64,000 nt of DNA from Plazaster borealis (GCA_021014325.1 CM037462.1:18248135-18312134); one strand, 5' to 3'; counted from the first letter of the stretch, positions 1-11,447 are shown. The notes: generated from the sequence alone by a model not told the origin. Numbers and translations: made by a program.

Positions 1-77
1 CTTGATGTTTTTGTGGAACTATAAAAAAATGCGCATATCGGCCTGTTACGCTTGCTTGTGCATGGGGAGAACCCTGT
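1..77 (+). mobile_element. H-family MITE, right end, cut by window edge
   Basis: The last part of an H element. It matches the 3' part of the copy at 28940-29210, including the run from a GCGCATATCGGCC-like core to the terminal GGGGAGAACCCTG. Its left part lies outside the window. Confidence 0.7.
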
Positions 78-96
78 ATTCTATTGACCCAGTTGT

Positions 97-522
97 TGGC
101 GTGTCATGGCCGAACGGATAAGAACACCGAACTCAATCTCTGGTGTTTCTGATCAGCAGAGTGTGGGTTCGAATCCCAGTCGTGACACTTGTGTCCTTAA
201 GCAAGACACTTATCACATGCTTCGTCCTTCGGATGGGACGTTAAGCCGTTGGTCCCATGTGTTGTGTAATGCACATAAAAGAACCCAGTGCACTTATCAA
301 AAAGAGAAGGGGTGCCCCCGGTGTTCCTGGTTTGATCGGCAGCATATTGCGCCACAGCACCTTGTAAACCATTACATGGTGCTATGTAAAGGACTTGGTC
401 TCATACTTCAAAAACGTAGCTCCACAATACCTTGCAGGAAAATAATGAACGTTAAAAGCGCCTTGAGCATCACTGAGTGACGGAGTGCGCTATATAAGAA
501 GCCACTATTACTACTATTATTT
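97..522 (+). mobile_element. tRNA-headed SINE, near complete
   Basis: The head (102-187) looks like a class II (Leu/Ser-type) tRNA. TGTCATG at 102-108 can pair with CGTGACA at 181-187, TGGCCGAACGG resembles an A box, and GGTTCGAATCC is a B box. A central domain follows (CTTCGGATGGGACG around 222-240), then a LINE-like tail with GTGCGCTATATAAGAAG and a short (ATT)n end. Such SINEs are transcribed by RNA polymerase III from the internal boxes and copied by a partner LINE. The central domain resembles conserved metazoan SINE cores (possibly Nin-DC type), but I cannot confirm the class. Open frames across it are not coding. Confidence 0.85.
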
Positions 523-1295
523 AGTTCACCCAATGTCATCACCCCAGATAAATCTTGGTTGTGCCGCTTTGGAAGTCAGAGTGGATGATACATGTTTGCA
601 TGGAGGAAGGAATGTATGCATGTATGTAAGTCAGATCTTGTTGCAGTTTGTTTACATTTTTGTATTCATGTTCCTTGCAGCTGCTACATTCTCTTTTAAA
701 GGGTTTTTAAAGTACACATATTCACACAATTACATACATGTATAACAGATTTCAGACACATAATTTAACAAACTTTCTTACTTGTGTTGGGCAGTCCCAT
801 TTTTTCTGGCATTCTTCTTTTGCTTGTGCTAGGAAGTTTTTCACTGTAAACAAGAACAAGCAATATGAGAAATCAGTACAAATAATGCAAAACATTCATG
901 AAATCAGGTGTTTATGTGGACTGCTAGAGTTTATGCTGGACAATGAAAATATGAACTGTATTCACTTTATGTACAAGTCTCGTTTTACCCTTACACGGAC
1001 ATGTAATAGACCTTTATCATGGTGCGGCCATCTTGATTTTCTCCCATTCAAATCAATGTAACCAAACAGAGGCTGGAAGTGCAAATAGTCTGGTTCCTTT
1101 TAGTACGATGAACATTAGCATCCATTACTGCTGTTGGATACTAGGAACATGACCAAGATGGTGGCAACATGATAACTGTATACAGTGCTTTTTTGAGTCT
1201 TGCGAAAAACAAATCCATACAGGCTACTCGGGTAGGATTCAAAACCATTACCCCCTGATTCTAGAGATGATGTCTCAACCACCAGACCAGACAAG
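523..1295. other. Non-coding stretch with one short repeat
   Basis: AT-rich sequence with short chance frames. At 1020-1092 is a block (CTCCCATTCAAATCAATG, then GAGGCTGGAAGTGCAAATAG) that recurs at 57725-57792. It looks like a dispersed repeat fragment. Confidence 0.5.
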
Positions 1296-1861
1296 GGGCG
1301 GATCGCACCAAGTGGTCTTAAACCAGTCTATGTGCTATGGCCGGCTAACTTGAGACGCGCTTAGACAGTCTTTAATTATAGACTGATTGCAATACAACAG
1401 TCTAGATTTTAAGGCAGTCTTAAATCTTAAGCCTGTGCTGAGCTGGCTATGATCGGTCTTTGTTTTGTTTTTAAACATGGCGCTACATCTGTTAGTTGTT
1501 GATGATTTCATGCAAAGAGCCCTATGATGAGACCGTACATGTATATTGATAGCGTTTACTCGGTCTGTAATTTTATCCCAGGCTTTTTGTTTTCCCTCCA
1601 TTGTCACCTTTATGTTTGATCTTTGTTAACCTTTCAAAGCCATTGTCACTGTCTCAGTGTGCTATGGATAATGGCGGCCATCTTAACTAACCAAGCTTAG
1701 GAATGCTTGACGTACAGTACATGTATTTCACTACTGCTCACTAACTTATCTAAGACCGGCTTATTGCAACAGGCTTAACGACTGACTAAGCTAAGACCGT
1801 CTAAGGCTATAACTGACCAGTCTTAGACCGCTGGCTAAGACTGTTTTATTGCATTCCGCCC
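1296..1861. mobile_element. K element: TIR transposon relic, Harbinger-like
   Basis: The ends are inverted: GGGCGGATCGCACCAAG on the left and the complement of GGGCGGAATGCAATAAAAC on the right. Both are followed by GTCTTA-rich subterminal sequence that repeats internally in both directions. AAG flanks both ends (1293-1295 and 1862-1864), fitting a 3-bp target duplication as in PIF/Harbinger elements. No transposase frame is visible, so it is probably non-autonomous. Confidence 0.7.
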
Positions 1862-3261
1862 AAGGTGTCAAGAGGCCAGTTTGAACCCTTGTAAACTAAA
1901 AAACTGAATCCGGGGAAACTAAAAACTGTTCCTTTATTTTTTTGAATTGCTTATGATTTAATTGCTTGTGAGATAATTGTTAAGATAAAACAGCTTAGCT
2001 ATGAGACCCTGCAAAAGTTTCTTTTCCTTTTTCCTATTTAGACCTAGGTGAGTTATAACACACAAGGGTATAGACGTGCTCTAGTGACTACACTGCCAGT
2101 CCACATGTGTATAATATATTGTTTGCGCTAGTTGCTGTATGTAATTGACAGGGTTCAGGCCTCTCAACACCATGCACGCACTCGTGGTCTAGTGGTGAAG
2201 ACATACTGTACTCTAAGGAATGAATGGGTTCAGGGTTCAAAATCCCACCTAAATACCGGAAAGCACCTGTAACACAGTGCTTTTCACACATCAATGATGT
2301 CAATGCTTACCTCATGTGACGTCATACAATGTAAGGGATTTTTTTTATTGCTTCAACTAGAAAGTTATTTTTAAAACATTTAATGTAATTACTCAGTCAT
2401 TTTTTTTTTCTTTTTCAAAACATTTTTTCAATTCAGTCTTTTATTTTTCGTATTCTTCAAAAATAAAAATTTCTTTTGATTAAAATCCTCACCTTAAAAT
2501 TGTTTTATCTTTCATTTCCAAAAAAAAAAAAAATCTATATTTAAAATAACAGAAGTGAATGGTGAAAAAGATGACTGAGTTTGGTTGAACAATCTTAATG
2601 TACACCATGTATGTAATTCATGCCAATGTGCTCGCACATACATCATAAACACTTCATTTTCAAAAATTGCACGCAGTGTAACGTCTTCAAGAAACATTCA
2701 TGCTTACAACATGCATGACAGTGAAGTTTTGCAAGCAATTGCAGAAAACATGTTGTTTGATTTACAATTCAGATGAACATGCAAGAGAGATGTACGCAAC
2801 TGGCCACCGACATCTCAATGGCCCGGAGTCCCAAATATACATGATTTACCTCGAATTGGACAGTTCTAGATTGTCACACATGTGATTTAATTAACTGAAG
2901 TGAAAGTGGGGCAGCCACTGTGACAGAATTGCTTAATGATGTAAATGTAAAGGCTCCAATTCCAACAAATTTATGGAATATTATAATGGAATGGAACACA
3001 CACAAGGTCAACTTCAATAGAGCTGATGTCAAATTAATTGTCAAGCAAACATGTACTGACAATACATAATGTGACGACCCACGCCAAAAACAGGCAGTTC
3101 TCGGAATAGTGAAATGGCATTAATAGTGACGACAACTAGAACATCAGCCATGATATCAATGTGATATGAATGACATGTAAACTGTATGTATTGTATAGAT
3201 GTGTTATTAAAAAGCTCTAAGTTCTTATTCCTGTGATGAGCAAATAACCCACTTTGAGTCT
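1862..3261. other. Non-coding AT-rich stretch
   Basis: I see no exon-like or RNA gene here apart from the tRNA-like fragment at 2173-2255 and a perfect TGACGTCA at 2317-2324. Poly-T and poly-A tracts lie around 2340-2535. Confidence 0.5.
2173..2255 (+). repeat. tRNA-like SINE fragment
   Basis: CTCGTGGTCTAGTGGTGAAG resembles a tRNA A-box region and GGGTTCAAAATCCC a degenerate B box with an extra A in the loop. No convincing acceptor stem is visible, so this is a decayed tRNA-derived SINE head rather than a tRNA gene. Confidence 0.5.
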
Positions 3262-3456
3262 CGGCAGGAAGTACTTGTTTTTTTGGCACGGGGCGTCCAG
3301 GCAACAACCTCTAAACAACTACCTCTGGTCATTGCCTCGGTGCTCCTTGAAACGTTCCTATATAGAAGTTTACAATTTCCTCATAGAGGTGCCCTTTACC
3401 AAGGAGAAAACGCCTTGGTGCCCTTGCCCTTTCAAAAACGAGCATCAGACCTGGGG
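3262..3456 (-). mobile_element. G-family MITE
   Basis: On the minus strand it reads as the G consensus: a GTCTGATGCTCG end, AAAGGGCAAGGGCACC, TTTCTCCTTGGTAAAG, then CAAGGAGCACCGAGGCAATG. Overlapping frames reading ALVPLPFQ arise from the repeat and recur at the 8.25-kb copy. Confidence 0.7.
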
Positions 3457-3756
3457 CATTACGCAATCGTGTGTACCAGGAAACAAGTTACAAACTGTGA
3501 ACTAAGGAGTTGCACGTCATGCTTGCAAACCATTCTTTTCAGCTGGTAACCTTTCTCAGCTAAAAAGCAATTCAGAGCAAATTGGTGCTGGGTGCATTGC
3601 TGAGCGTCTTGACATCTCGCTCAGAGGAAAATAGAGTATCAGCTAACATGTCTTCTAATGTATTGCGTTTAAAAGTGGCATCCCGGGATATATTGTAATG
3701 CCTATGTTTCAGACTTCAAAGCAATATTTTTCTGCTTTATTATAGCTCTACAAAAT

Positions 3757-3787
3757 TCCACCTTACCAATGTTGTACACACCCTTTA
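3757..3787 (+). repeat. D-family right terminus fragment
   Basis: TTACCAATGTTGTACACACC followed by CTTTAA matches the right end of the D elements at 59.5-60.4 kb. No body is recognisable to its left. Confidence 0.55.
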
Positions 3788-4009
3788 AATACATACCAGT
3801 GTTTGAACTTCTTCTTTATCTATTTGTTTTGTTAGTTCTGGTTGTGAAGCCAAGGATTCTCAGAAAAGCAAAATTAACAACTATAGTAGCCAAGAACCTC
3901 ACGGAGAGAAGACAAGGAAGGAAGTTTCGGTTTTCAGATGTGGAAAGCAAACCCACAACAATCAATCCAAGGATAACTTACGCAATCAGGTAGGGACTGA
4001 AAACCTAAG

Positions 4010-4085
4010 TGCCCCTGGTGGGATTCGAACCGGGGTCCTAAAGGTGGAAGGCGAGGAAAGATACCACTACGCCAACCCAACCGCT
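4010..4085 (-). repeat. tRNA-like SINE fragment
   Basis: Minus-strand sequence carries GGTTCGAATCCCACC as a B box and an upstream AGTGGTATC-type A-box region about 40 bases away. It lacks a clear acceptor stem. Probably a tRNA-derived SINE head. Confidence 0.5.
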
Positions 4086-4447
4086 AACCCAAACCAAGGC
4101 GTCAATATTACACCACGCATTCAAACAGAGAGCAATTGGACCACATTCATGTGATTCTGATAACATGTGTGCGTCATTTACATCAGACCATGCAGAGCAA
4201 ACTGACAAGAGATGTAACAGGCCCATAAAGGCAATAACAGGCAATGGAAGACCCAAATAGACAAGGCCAATTTTACATTAAATATTAATATTCAATCCAC
4301 ATGCTTAATCAGTTAAGTACAGTCTAACACATGCAAAAACAAACTCCAGAGATCTCTTCTCTACAATTTTGTTACTCAAATTAAAAAGTAAACCATGTTA
4401 AATAACAATCCATCAGGGTCACAATCCAACAAGCTGGATGAACACAC

Positions 4448-4570
4448 AAATCTGCTAAGCGCAGGAAAATCTTGCTGAGCTGAAACACATTAAGCTTTAC
4501 AAAAGAAAGCAGGTTTTCTGCTACGTTTTGCTTAGCCAATGTCCCCGTGACAGCTGTTGAAATTCCGTAC
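4448..4570. repeat. Degraded C-family fragment
   Basis: Short blocks such as CTGCTAAGCGCAGGAAAATC and TTTTGCTTAGCCAATG followed by GACAGCTGTTGAAATT resemble C elements. Both termini are eroded. Confidence 0.35.
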
Positions 4571-5209
4571 AGCTCCTGTACAACATCAATTGTTTTTTAA
4601 AACCGCTGTCATACCTTGCAATCTGTGGTGATTTATCTCTTCATATATTGTGCGTGTACATGTACAGTACAAGTATCTTCCTAAAGTTTCTCTGAACTCC
4701 TTGGGCATCCCTTGAGGCAACACCCTGGTTCTGACATTTCAGAACTGACACTTAGACTTTAGAGTACATGTATTTATTATGAAGCCTCGGGTTTAATGCC
4801 TCCCTAGGAATAAATGAATATAAATCTGGCAAACATTCAGGCTGTATTTTAAAGAATGCCAATAGAATCTTTGGTACAAAGACTGCTTAATTAGGCCTTT
4901 TACAAATATGGCAGCCATCTTGGTTGGGTTACCTGTGTAACCAAAGTACAATGTTATGTAATAAACACCAAAAGAGGGTACCAGTCTGTTCCCTTGCTCT
5001 TCTTATTTCCAATAGACATGGCCGTTTGTGCGTTATTTATTAATCTTTCTGATCATTAATGAACCCAGGGACCCTCAAAGTGACTAGAACTGCAACTTGT
5101 ACTAAGCCTGAAGATTGCTGTGCAGAGAAGATGTCAAAAGAATTCAAGTTTTAGATGTGGGAGGGAAAACCCCAACTGGGGAGAACCCAATCCGCCTGTA
5201 AGGTTCCAG

Positions 5210-5628
5210 TCTGGGCCCAATTTCATAAGAGTTGCTTTAAGCACAAAAAGTAGCTAAGCACAACAATATTATGCTTACCAGACTAAGGTTACTAGCCAAA
5301 CCACCGAGGTGCTGTGGCGCAATATATGCTGCCAATCAGGCCAGGAACACCGGGGCGAACCCCTTCTCTTTACGATAAGTGCACTGGGTTCTTTTACGTG
5401 CATTACACAACACACGGGACCGACGGCTTTACGTCCCATCCAAAGGACGAAGCATGTGGTTAAGTGTCTTGCTTAAGGACACAAGTGTCACGACTGGGAT
5501 TCGAACCCACACTCTGCTGATCAGAAACACCAGAGCTTGAGTTTGGTGTTCTTATCCGCTCGGCCACGACACGCCATCAAAGTGCAACAATGTTTCTGAT
5601 TAACCAGCTGTATGAAATTGGGCCCTGG
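5210..5628 (+). mobile_element. C-family MITE split by a SINE
   Basis: Left end TGGGCCCAATTTCATAAGAG and right end CTGTATGAAATTGGGCCC form the C terminal inverted repeats. The left half continues as in the intact copy at 25981-26181 up to about 5302, where SINE sequence interrupts it. The right remnant resumes near 5578. Confidence 0.75.
5303..5577 (-). mobile_element. tRNA-headed SINE nested in C element
   Basis: Minus-strand copy of the SINE at 97-522. The head (CGTGTCGTGGCCGAGCGG on the minus strand), B box GGTTCGAATCCCAG and central domain are kept. The 3' LINE-like tail is absent, ending at the GCACCTCGG block. Keeping the 5' end and losing the 3' tail is the reverse of usual LINE-driven truncation. 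Confidence 0.8.
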
Positions 5629-5681
5629 AGGGAATTAAACTGAGGTTCACAAGAGGTGAAAGGAACCAATAAGCCAACTCT

Positions 5682-5855
5682 AATGCCTGACTTAGGGATA
5701 TTGTCAAAGTGCTTAAGCAAAGATTTCCAGCCCAAAATGCCATTTGATGTAGTGTAGAAGTGACTGGTCCCCTGAGAATTCCAGCTTAGCAACAACCCGA
5801 ATGCCCGACTTAAGGATATTATCAAAGTGCTAAGCAAAGATTTCCAGCCTAAAAC
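5682..5855. repeat. Local direct duplication, period about 118 bp
   Basis: The 56-bp blocks at 5682-5737 and 5800-5855 differ at only a few positions. Both contain AAGCAAAGATTTCCAGCC. The 146-codon minus-strand frame over this region (5577-6017) is therefore partly internally repeated and is not taken as a gene. Confidence 0.75.
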
Positions 5856-6181
5856 CATGTACCATGTCTCATCCACACTGCAAATGTACGTACATACACA
5901 AGTCCTGAAGTTGTCAACCCCGAAATCATGAATAATGTGTACACTCCACTGAAAAATATATCCCAAATGTTGATTCATATCGGATGCTATTACACCCACA
6001 TGTACAACTGTATCCATTTAGTTATTCAGGCCTAATATTGAATGAAATCAACAGATGGAATCGCCTCCATGCCGACGATTAATTGCCTTGGTATCCCTCA
6101 AAATGCCTAATAAAGGACCCCTTTTATCCTGCCTTTTCCACAGAAAATTGCCTTGCCCTTAAAAAAACCTGAATCATCAGG

Positions 6182-6383
6182 CCTGGGTCCAATTTCATAG
6201 AACTGCTTTTAAAAGCAGAAAATATTAGTTGACAAATTTTATGTCACACATAAAATTAGCAGGAAACCAGGCATCAATGATGACATGGTAATTTGGCAGG
6301 TAACCTTATTCTGATAAGCAAAATTGCTTTGTGCTTAGCCCCTTTTTGTGCTCAAGCAGCTGCTCTATGACATTTGGCCCTGG
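6182..6383 (-). mobile_element. C-family MITE
   Basis: CCTGGGTCCAATTTCATAG on the left and the complement TGACATTTGGCCCTGG on the right give inverted ends. The middle carries the GCAGGTAACC and AAGCAAAATTG blocks of this family. Confidence 0.65.
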
Positions 6384-6446
6384 TTGTCATTCACTTCAAA
6401 CACCATTAAAATACCATTAGTGGCATGTCTGTGATGAGTGATTAAT

Positions 6447-6655
6447 CACACCAGGCTTAAGCTCTGCTGTTTCTGATTAGCAGGGTGTGGGTTCGAGTCC
6501 CGGTCATGAAACTTGTGTCCTTACGCAAGACACTTTTATTTCTTCGTCCTTCAGATGGGACATAAAGCCGTAGGTCCCATGTGTTGTGTAATGCATACGT
6601 AAAAGAACCCAGTCACAGTTAACGCTAAGAGAAGGGGTTTGTCCCAGTGTTTCTG
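6447..6655 (+). mobile_element. tRNA-headed SINE, truncated
   Basis: Matches the SINE at 97-522 from within the tRNA head (GTTTCTGATTAGCAGGG), through the B box GGTTCGAGTCCCGG and the central CTTCAGATGGGACATAAAG, to GAGAAGGGG. The first part of the head and the 3' tail are missing. Confidence 0.75.
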
Positions 6656-6922
6656 AGATCCAATGCGCTTAAGCCTCATCTAGATGCTGAACAGGCTTTG
6701 ATGAGAATCACCATAGAACTAAAAGGAGAAAATTTCAGGCCTAAAATTTCAATCCTGTTTAGTTGTTAGGGCAAGGTGATTCTCCATGAGAGCAGGGAAC
6801 TTCCACTTAGCAAAATCATAAATTCTGTGGGAATATTTGTAAGGAGGGTTTAAGATCAAGACTAGAGTGACGAGCAATAAGACCTCAGGGAAATTTCAGG
6901 CCTGGAAAGTCTACGCCATCTG

Positions 6923-7519
6923 AAGCATAAGGCCAAGTAAAATAAATAACATGTTGCTCGTCCCAACTTTTTAAAAAGTTGAAGAGGAGCGTCCTTATAA
7001 TTTGTTACATTAGTTTTAACAACAACAAAATCCAAGATGGCCACCATGTCTAAGATGGCTGCCATAACATATTTGAAGATGGTTTCATGGTTTATGAGCA
7101 TTGTCTGTTTGTCCTCAAGATTAAGAAATCATAAGCCTAATTTTGGCAAGATCTGGTTTCAAAAAAGAACTGTATACATGTAGGCATGCAAACGTGAAGG
7201 GCAAAGATAAGGTTTCGAAAATAAAGATTTTGTCACGATTGCGTTATGGAAATAGTATTTTTTGTTTGCCTACATGTACGTCCTTGCTCTATGATGCAAG
7301 AAACATGATGAAATTGCTAAATATAAATGAAGGGTACACTTGAAAATAGAGTTAGGGCTCCGATATATATATTTTTTGTTTTTAGAGTTGTTTATATTTT
7401 ATTTTTTGACTTTTTAATTTTTATATATACTATAACAAACAACCACAAAATTGATGCAGCGTCCAAAATCGGAGCGGGCGGGGACGAGCAACATGTTATT
7501 TATTTTACTTGGCATAAAC
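6923..7519. mobile_element. L element with about 40-bp TIRs
   Basis: The left arm (6923-6964) contains CCAAGTAAAATAAATAACAT and GTTGCTCGTCCC. The right arm (7481-7517) is its near-perfect reverse complement. The interior holds CCAAGATGGCCACC-type blocks and AT-rich sequence. No transposase is visible. A related copy lies at 20093-20442. Confidence 0.75.
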
Positions 7520-7610
7520 CCTTAAAATTAAAGCTTCACAATAAAGAGACAGAGTGACAATATTCAAATAACAAGTATTAAACCACAGGAGGCACTGACT
7601 GGGTAAATAT

Positions 7611-7893
7611 TTAATTCAATTTTGGGTTGAAAAAAGAAAAATTGAGTAGAGTGGGATTTGAGCCCTGTCCTGCGGGTCCCTGCTTGTATTGTAAACTTGG
7701 GCGTTACCTGGCAGTTACAGGTTGAATGGCTTTATGACTGGCACCCCAGAACAAATATATTGACAAAATAGGGAGTCTGCCAGGGCTACATACATGTAGC
7801 TCAGTTAGTAGAGCGCCGGCATGTTTATCCAGAGGTCACAGGTTCAAATCCCGCTCTAGTCAATTTTTCTTTGTTCAACTCAAAATTGAATTA
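7611..7893. mobile_element. Foldback element with inverted tRNA-like halves
   Basis: About 50-bp arms are near-perfect inverted copies: 7611-7665 contains AAAATTGAGTAGAGTGGGAT and 7841-7893 contains ATCCCGCTCTAGTCAATTTT. Inside the right arm sits a tRNA-like block: GTAGCTCAGTTAGTAGAGC (A-box region, near 7796) and GGTTCAAATCCC (B box). The left arm repeats the 3' tRNA-like part on the opposite strand. The T stem is eroded, so no functional tRNA is claimed. Confidence 0.7.
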
Positions 7894-8252
7894 TCAAAAT
7901 AAATTAAATATAATTGATACAACAAAACGGTACTGACAAATAATTGAGAACTTCTTTAAGTTTAGATATTGAATGAGTTGAGAGTCCCAGCAACCAAGCT
8001 TTAAAAATTAAAGAAATTAGTGAGCAAGAAAAGTGAAAAGAGAAGCCCAGAGAAATCCATTTAGAACCATAGTCTTGAATGACTGTAAAATGCTCTAGGC
8101 TACTGCATGATCATTCGCAATTTCAAAAATACAAGCAGAAAATCTTCCTAAAAGTAAACTCTGACTAATGTTCAGTTACAATAGTTGAACATGCACAATG
8201 CAATGTCCCAATGGTGGTGAGTAAAAAACCCTTACAGTCCCAAATCCTTCCA

Positions 8253-8545
8253 AGCCTAATGATGCTTCGTATTTGAAAGGGCAGGGGCACCAAGGCGATT
8301 TCTCCTTGGTAAAGGTAAAATATTTTGTAATTTTCAAAATGAACCCACCCCGCCATGCCTATTAATTTTTTCAGGATTGTTTTTCTTTGCTGTGTTTCTA
8401 CCTTTTATGACACATACTGTATGAGGAAATTGTAAAATTCTATTGGAACATTTCAAGTGGCACAAAGGTGATGACCAGGGGCAACAGAGGCAAGTGCCTC
8501 CATTGGTAATTGCCTCTGTTGCCTTCGTGAAATAATCAGGCCTGT
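8253..8545 (+). mobile_element. G-family MITE with internal insertion
   Basis: Starts near TGATGCTTCGTATTTGAAAG and ends GTGAAATAATCAGGCC. The body matches G consensus blocks (GGCGATTTCTCCTTGG and ATTTCAAGTGGCAC). About 100 bp of unrelated AT-rich sequence interrupts it near 8322-8420. Confidence 0.65.
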
Positions 8546-8822
8546 GCTTTTATACAATTGCCAAAGTGAAGGAGTCCGAAGGACTTGGGCTGGTGGGCCC
8601 ATTTATCATTGCTTATCACAGGATCAGGAATTCCAATCTTATCCAAGTCCAAACATTTTGGTGTGGAGTGACATAGGAGAAGAGGACGTGGGAGGATTTG
8701 GGCCAAACTGCCTACTACATGCATGACATGTAGTCTGTAAGGGTTTTTATTCAGGGAGAAGGTACAACACTGGTTTTCAGAAACTTTACAATAGTTCATT
8801 TTAAAATTTAAAACTAACTCCA

Positions 8823-8999
8823 GCCTGATACTTCAATCATGTGAGGTCAACACAGTTTTTCGTTGGTAAAAAAACGCTCTCTATGACTGATGAGGGATAT
8901 AAATTTCTACTGTCACAGAGCATTTCAAAGGGCACCAAGGCAATGACCAAGGGGCATGGAGGCAAATGCATCTGTTGCCTCCGTGAAGTATCAGGCACG
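8823..8999 (+). mobile_element. G-family MITE
   Basis: Ends AGCCTGATACTTCAATC and GTGAAGTATCAGGC are inverted. The interior has CAAAGGGCACCAAGGCAATG and CATCTGTTGCCTCCGTG. Confidence 0.75.
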
Positions 9000-11447
9000 C
9001 TAACTCCCAATTCAGAGTGGTGTGTATCACATGGCTTCTTCTGATTAGCTATAACACACAACTGTTTCTCGAATTGAATACTAATGTTGCACCATACTTA
9101 TTGTTTCACAAGAAATGGGAAAAAGGAGAATGCTGTACATATTTCTTGTAGAAAATGAAATGAGAGTTGTACGGTACTTACTGTAATCTTTACTTCCGAT
9201 TCGATTTACTACAATAGAATTGTTGGAAACTAGTCAAAACCAACAACAGGGTCTTTAAGCGGTTAAAACAAAATTTCTCTCAGCAAGAATTGTTTATTAT
9301 TACTTTTACAGAGCAACAAAATTGTAGATTGCTAAAGTTGAACTGATGGGCGAGGAGTTGGTTCTTCATTTACCAGTTACATACCAAATCCTTACACAAG
9401 TTACTAGACAAACAAGCACACAGAAAACTGCCTGTTAAGAACTAAACAAATTTCAATAAGTCTGCTTTTTCAATGGGGAATCAAAATGGCTGATGAAGCC
9501 CAAGACATCAAGCCAGAGCAAGAGAAAGCGAGAGTCATGGCTCCTCAATGATTTTTTTTCACAAATATTCATCTATTTTCCAAGTCAAGATGGTCATCAA
9601 CAATTCGTCATGAGGGTATCAGACAGCCTTGTTCCCAGGGGCACTGTGCCATATTGATCCCTCTCGTCACTAACTCCTGGAAGTGGAATGGAGACACTGA
9701 CAAACAATGCTGATTTGCTTCCGAGAGCAACTGTCTTGTGAGCACGCTTGGTGAAAATTTATCAGAGCTGCCAACATATTGCATCTTTCAATCAGGAAGA
9801 TGTTGTACAACATCAGGGAGATACTTAACATTCAACATAATAGGGACAAAGTTTCCATAATCAGGGAGATTTACAAAACTGTTCATCAGAACATGGAAAG
9901 ATTGGTTTATTTTCAGGGAAATTTCAGAATCAAGGAGCACACGCCTGTCGAAGATGGAAGTATTTTGCACAATAGACTGTTTAAGTCTCGCGCGTATCGG
10001 AACGAGAAAACACGTCAAACGAAGAACATTTTTTTCACTGAAATCAAATCTTTGTTTTAAATTATATTTTATGATAAAATCTGAACAACAAAAATACTCA
10101 TTAAATGTTTATAAAATCAGTTTAAGTTTTTTATAATAAATACACACATAATGTATTAATTATTATTGAACCGAAATTAAAACTCTGGGACAAGGATGCT
10201 TATTTGATCTTAACTTTTCAGAAACCACTTACGTGGATTCGTGATGGTCACACGAGCGTAAAATTAACGCTTGACGCAGTTTATAGAGGACGCTGACACC
10301 TCAACAATCATAGACTGCTATGAAAAGGCTTCGCGTTGCAATTGCAGCATCTGGTGATGATCATTGCGCATCCAAAACAAACGTTTACTCAAGTTTTGTG
10401 ATCGGAGGTGGGCACAGAATTCTAAATTTTTTGCAGCAACCGGAAGCTGAGGTCAAGTTTAATTCTCAGGTTTTCTTTGTTTTATTGTTGAATTGATTTT
10501 ACTTTCATATTTTGTTATCACAAAGTATTACATTCCCAACAACATATTTATTTTTCATGGTCATAAACCACATTTAAATAAAATAATTGACAAAACAAAA
10601 TCTTGCCCGCGTAAATCTCCATATGGTTGGGACCACAATGGTCCCGGAAGTTCAGAATAGCGCGAGACTTGCACAGTCTATTGCACTTCAAATAGGTCAT
10701 GTAAAAAGTGGTCACCCTAACTACTTTACATACATGCAGTTAATAAACACATGTAGCAAGATCAGAGTAGAGCAGATCAACCATCACAAATCTTTGCACA
10801 TTTAAATTACACACTTCCAGGGGTTACCAGGCTCAAAAAATACACACTGGACCACTGGCCAGAGTCCAGTAACTTTAGCACTTGGCCAGTAACCCCACAA
10901 CCAATAAGGTTTATGCAGTCTACATGTTTTTCTGATACTTTTGAATACTGACTAATGCTTAAAAGATTTTAAATTCCAAATCACCTCCTACAAGCACAGC
11001 AAGTCTATTAAAACAAATTATCAAAACTGTATTCAAGGTCTATTCAAAGTCTATTTCTGGTTCGGTGAAAGACCTGATCACCGCAAGACCTTTGGTCTAG
11101 TGGATGTTTGCTTGAACTTTGAGTGCTGTGTTGTAAGGCATGCTTCTATAAAATGGTAAGATAGACACTGCATACACTGATATAAACGAGGATGGGGTAA
11201 AAGATCTTTCTCATGGTGTGGCCATCTTTTTTATTCCACTCAAGAGTCTTGAACTGGGTAGGCAATATAGTCCAGACCTTCCATGGTTTAATGAGAATTG
11301 TCCTACATGTACATGTACATGTAATTGTCCCAATATTAAATGAACTTGACAGCCTGTGGAAGCATGATACATGTTTATTACTTATAAATGTTAACAGGCC
11401 ATTTTGTAGGTGCAAAAAAAAAAGAAAAAAAGAAGACTTGTGAACAA
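9000..11447. other. Non-coding stretch
   Basis: No gene recognised. At 9486-9551 a 21-codon frame starts with TCAAAATGGC, a good context, but nothing supports it. Around 9792-9945 a motif close to ATCAGGGAGAT recurs several times. TACATG repeats occur at 11304-11323. A short inverted pair (GGGGTTACC and AGTAACCCC) lies at about 10819-10897. Confidence 0.4.

Larger units (their letters stand above)
3457..5209. other. Non-coding stretch
   Basis: No gene recognised. It contains the D terminus, a tRNA-like fragment and a degraded C element listed separately. A 74-codon frame at 3769-3993 has no recognisable domain or support. Confidence 0.45.

Noticed and set aside
102..187. Functional tRNA gene
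   Set aside because: Acceptor stem and boxes are present, but it continues directly into a SINE body with no terminator, and matching heads occur in two other SINE copies.
106..480. 124-codon frame
   Set aside because: Lies entirely within the tRNA-headed SINE.
5577..6017. 146-codon minus-strand frame
   Set aside because: Starts outside and runs over an internal duplication; no recognisable domain and no splice or promoter support.
7785..7862. Functional tRNA gene
   Set aside because: T stem is mismatched and the 5' acceptor cannot pair with TCTAGTC; it is part of a foldback element.
9486..9551. 21-codon frame with good start context
   Set aside because: Too short, no donor site of quality, no other support.
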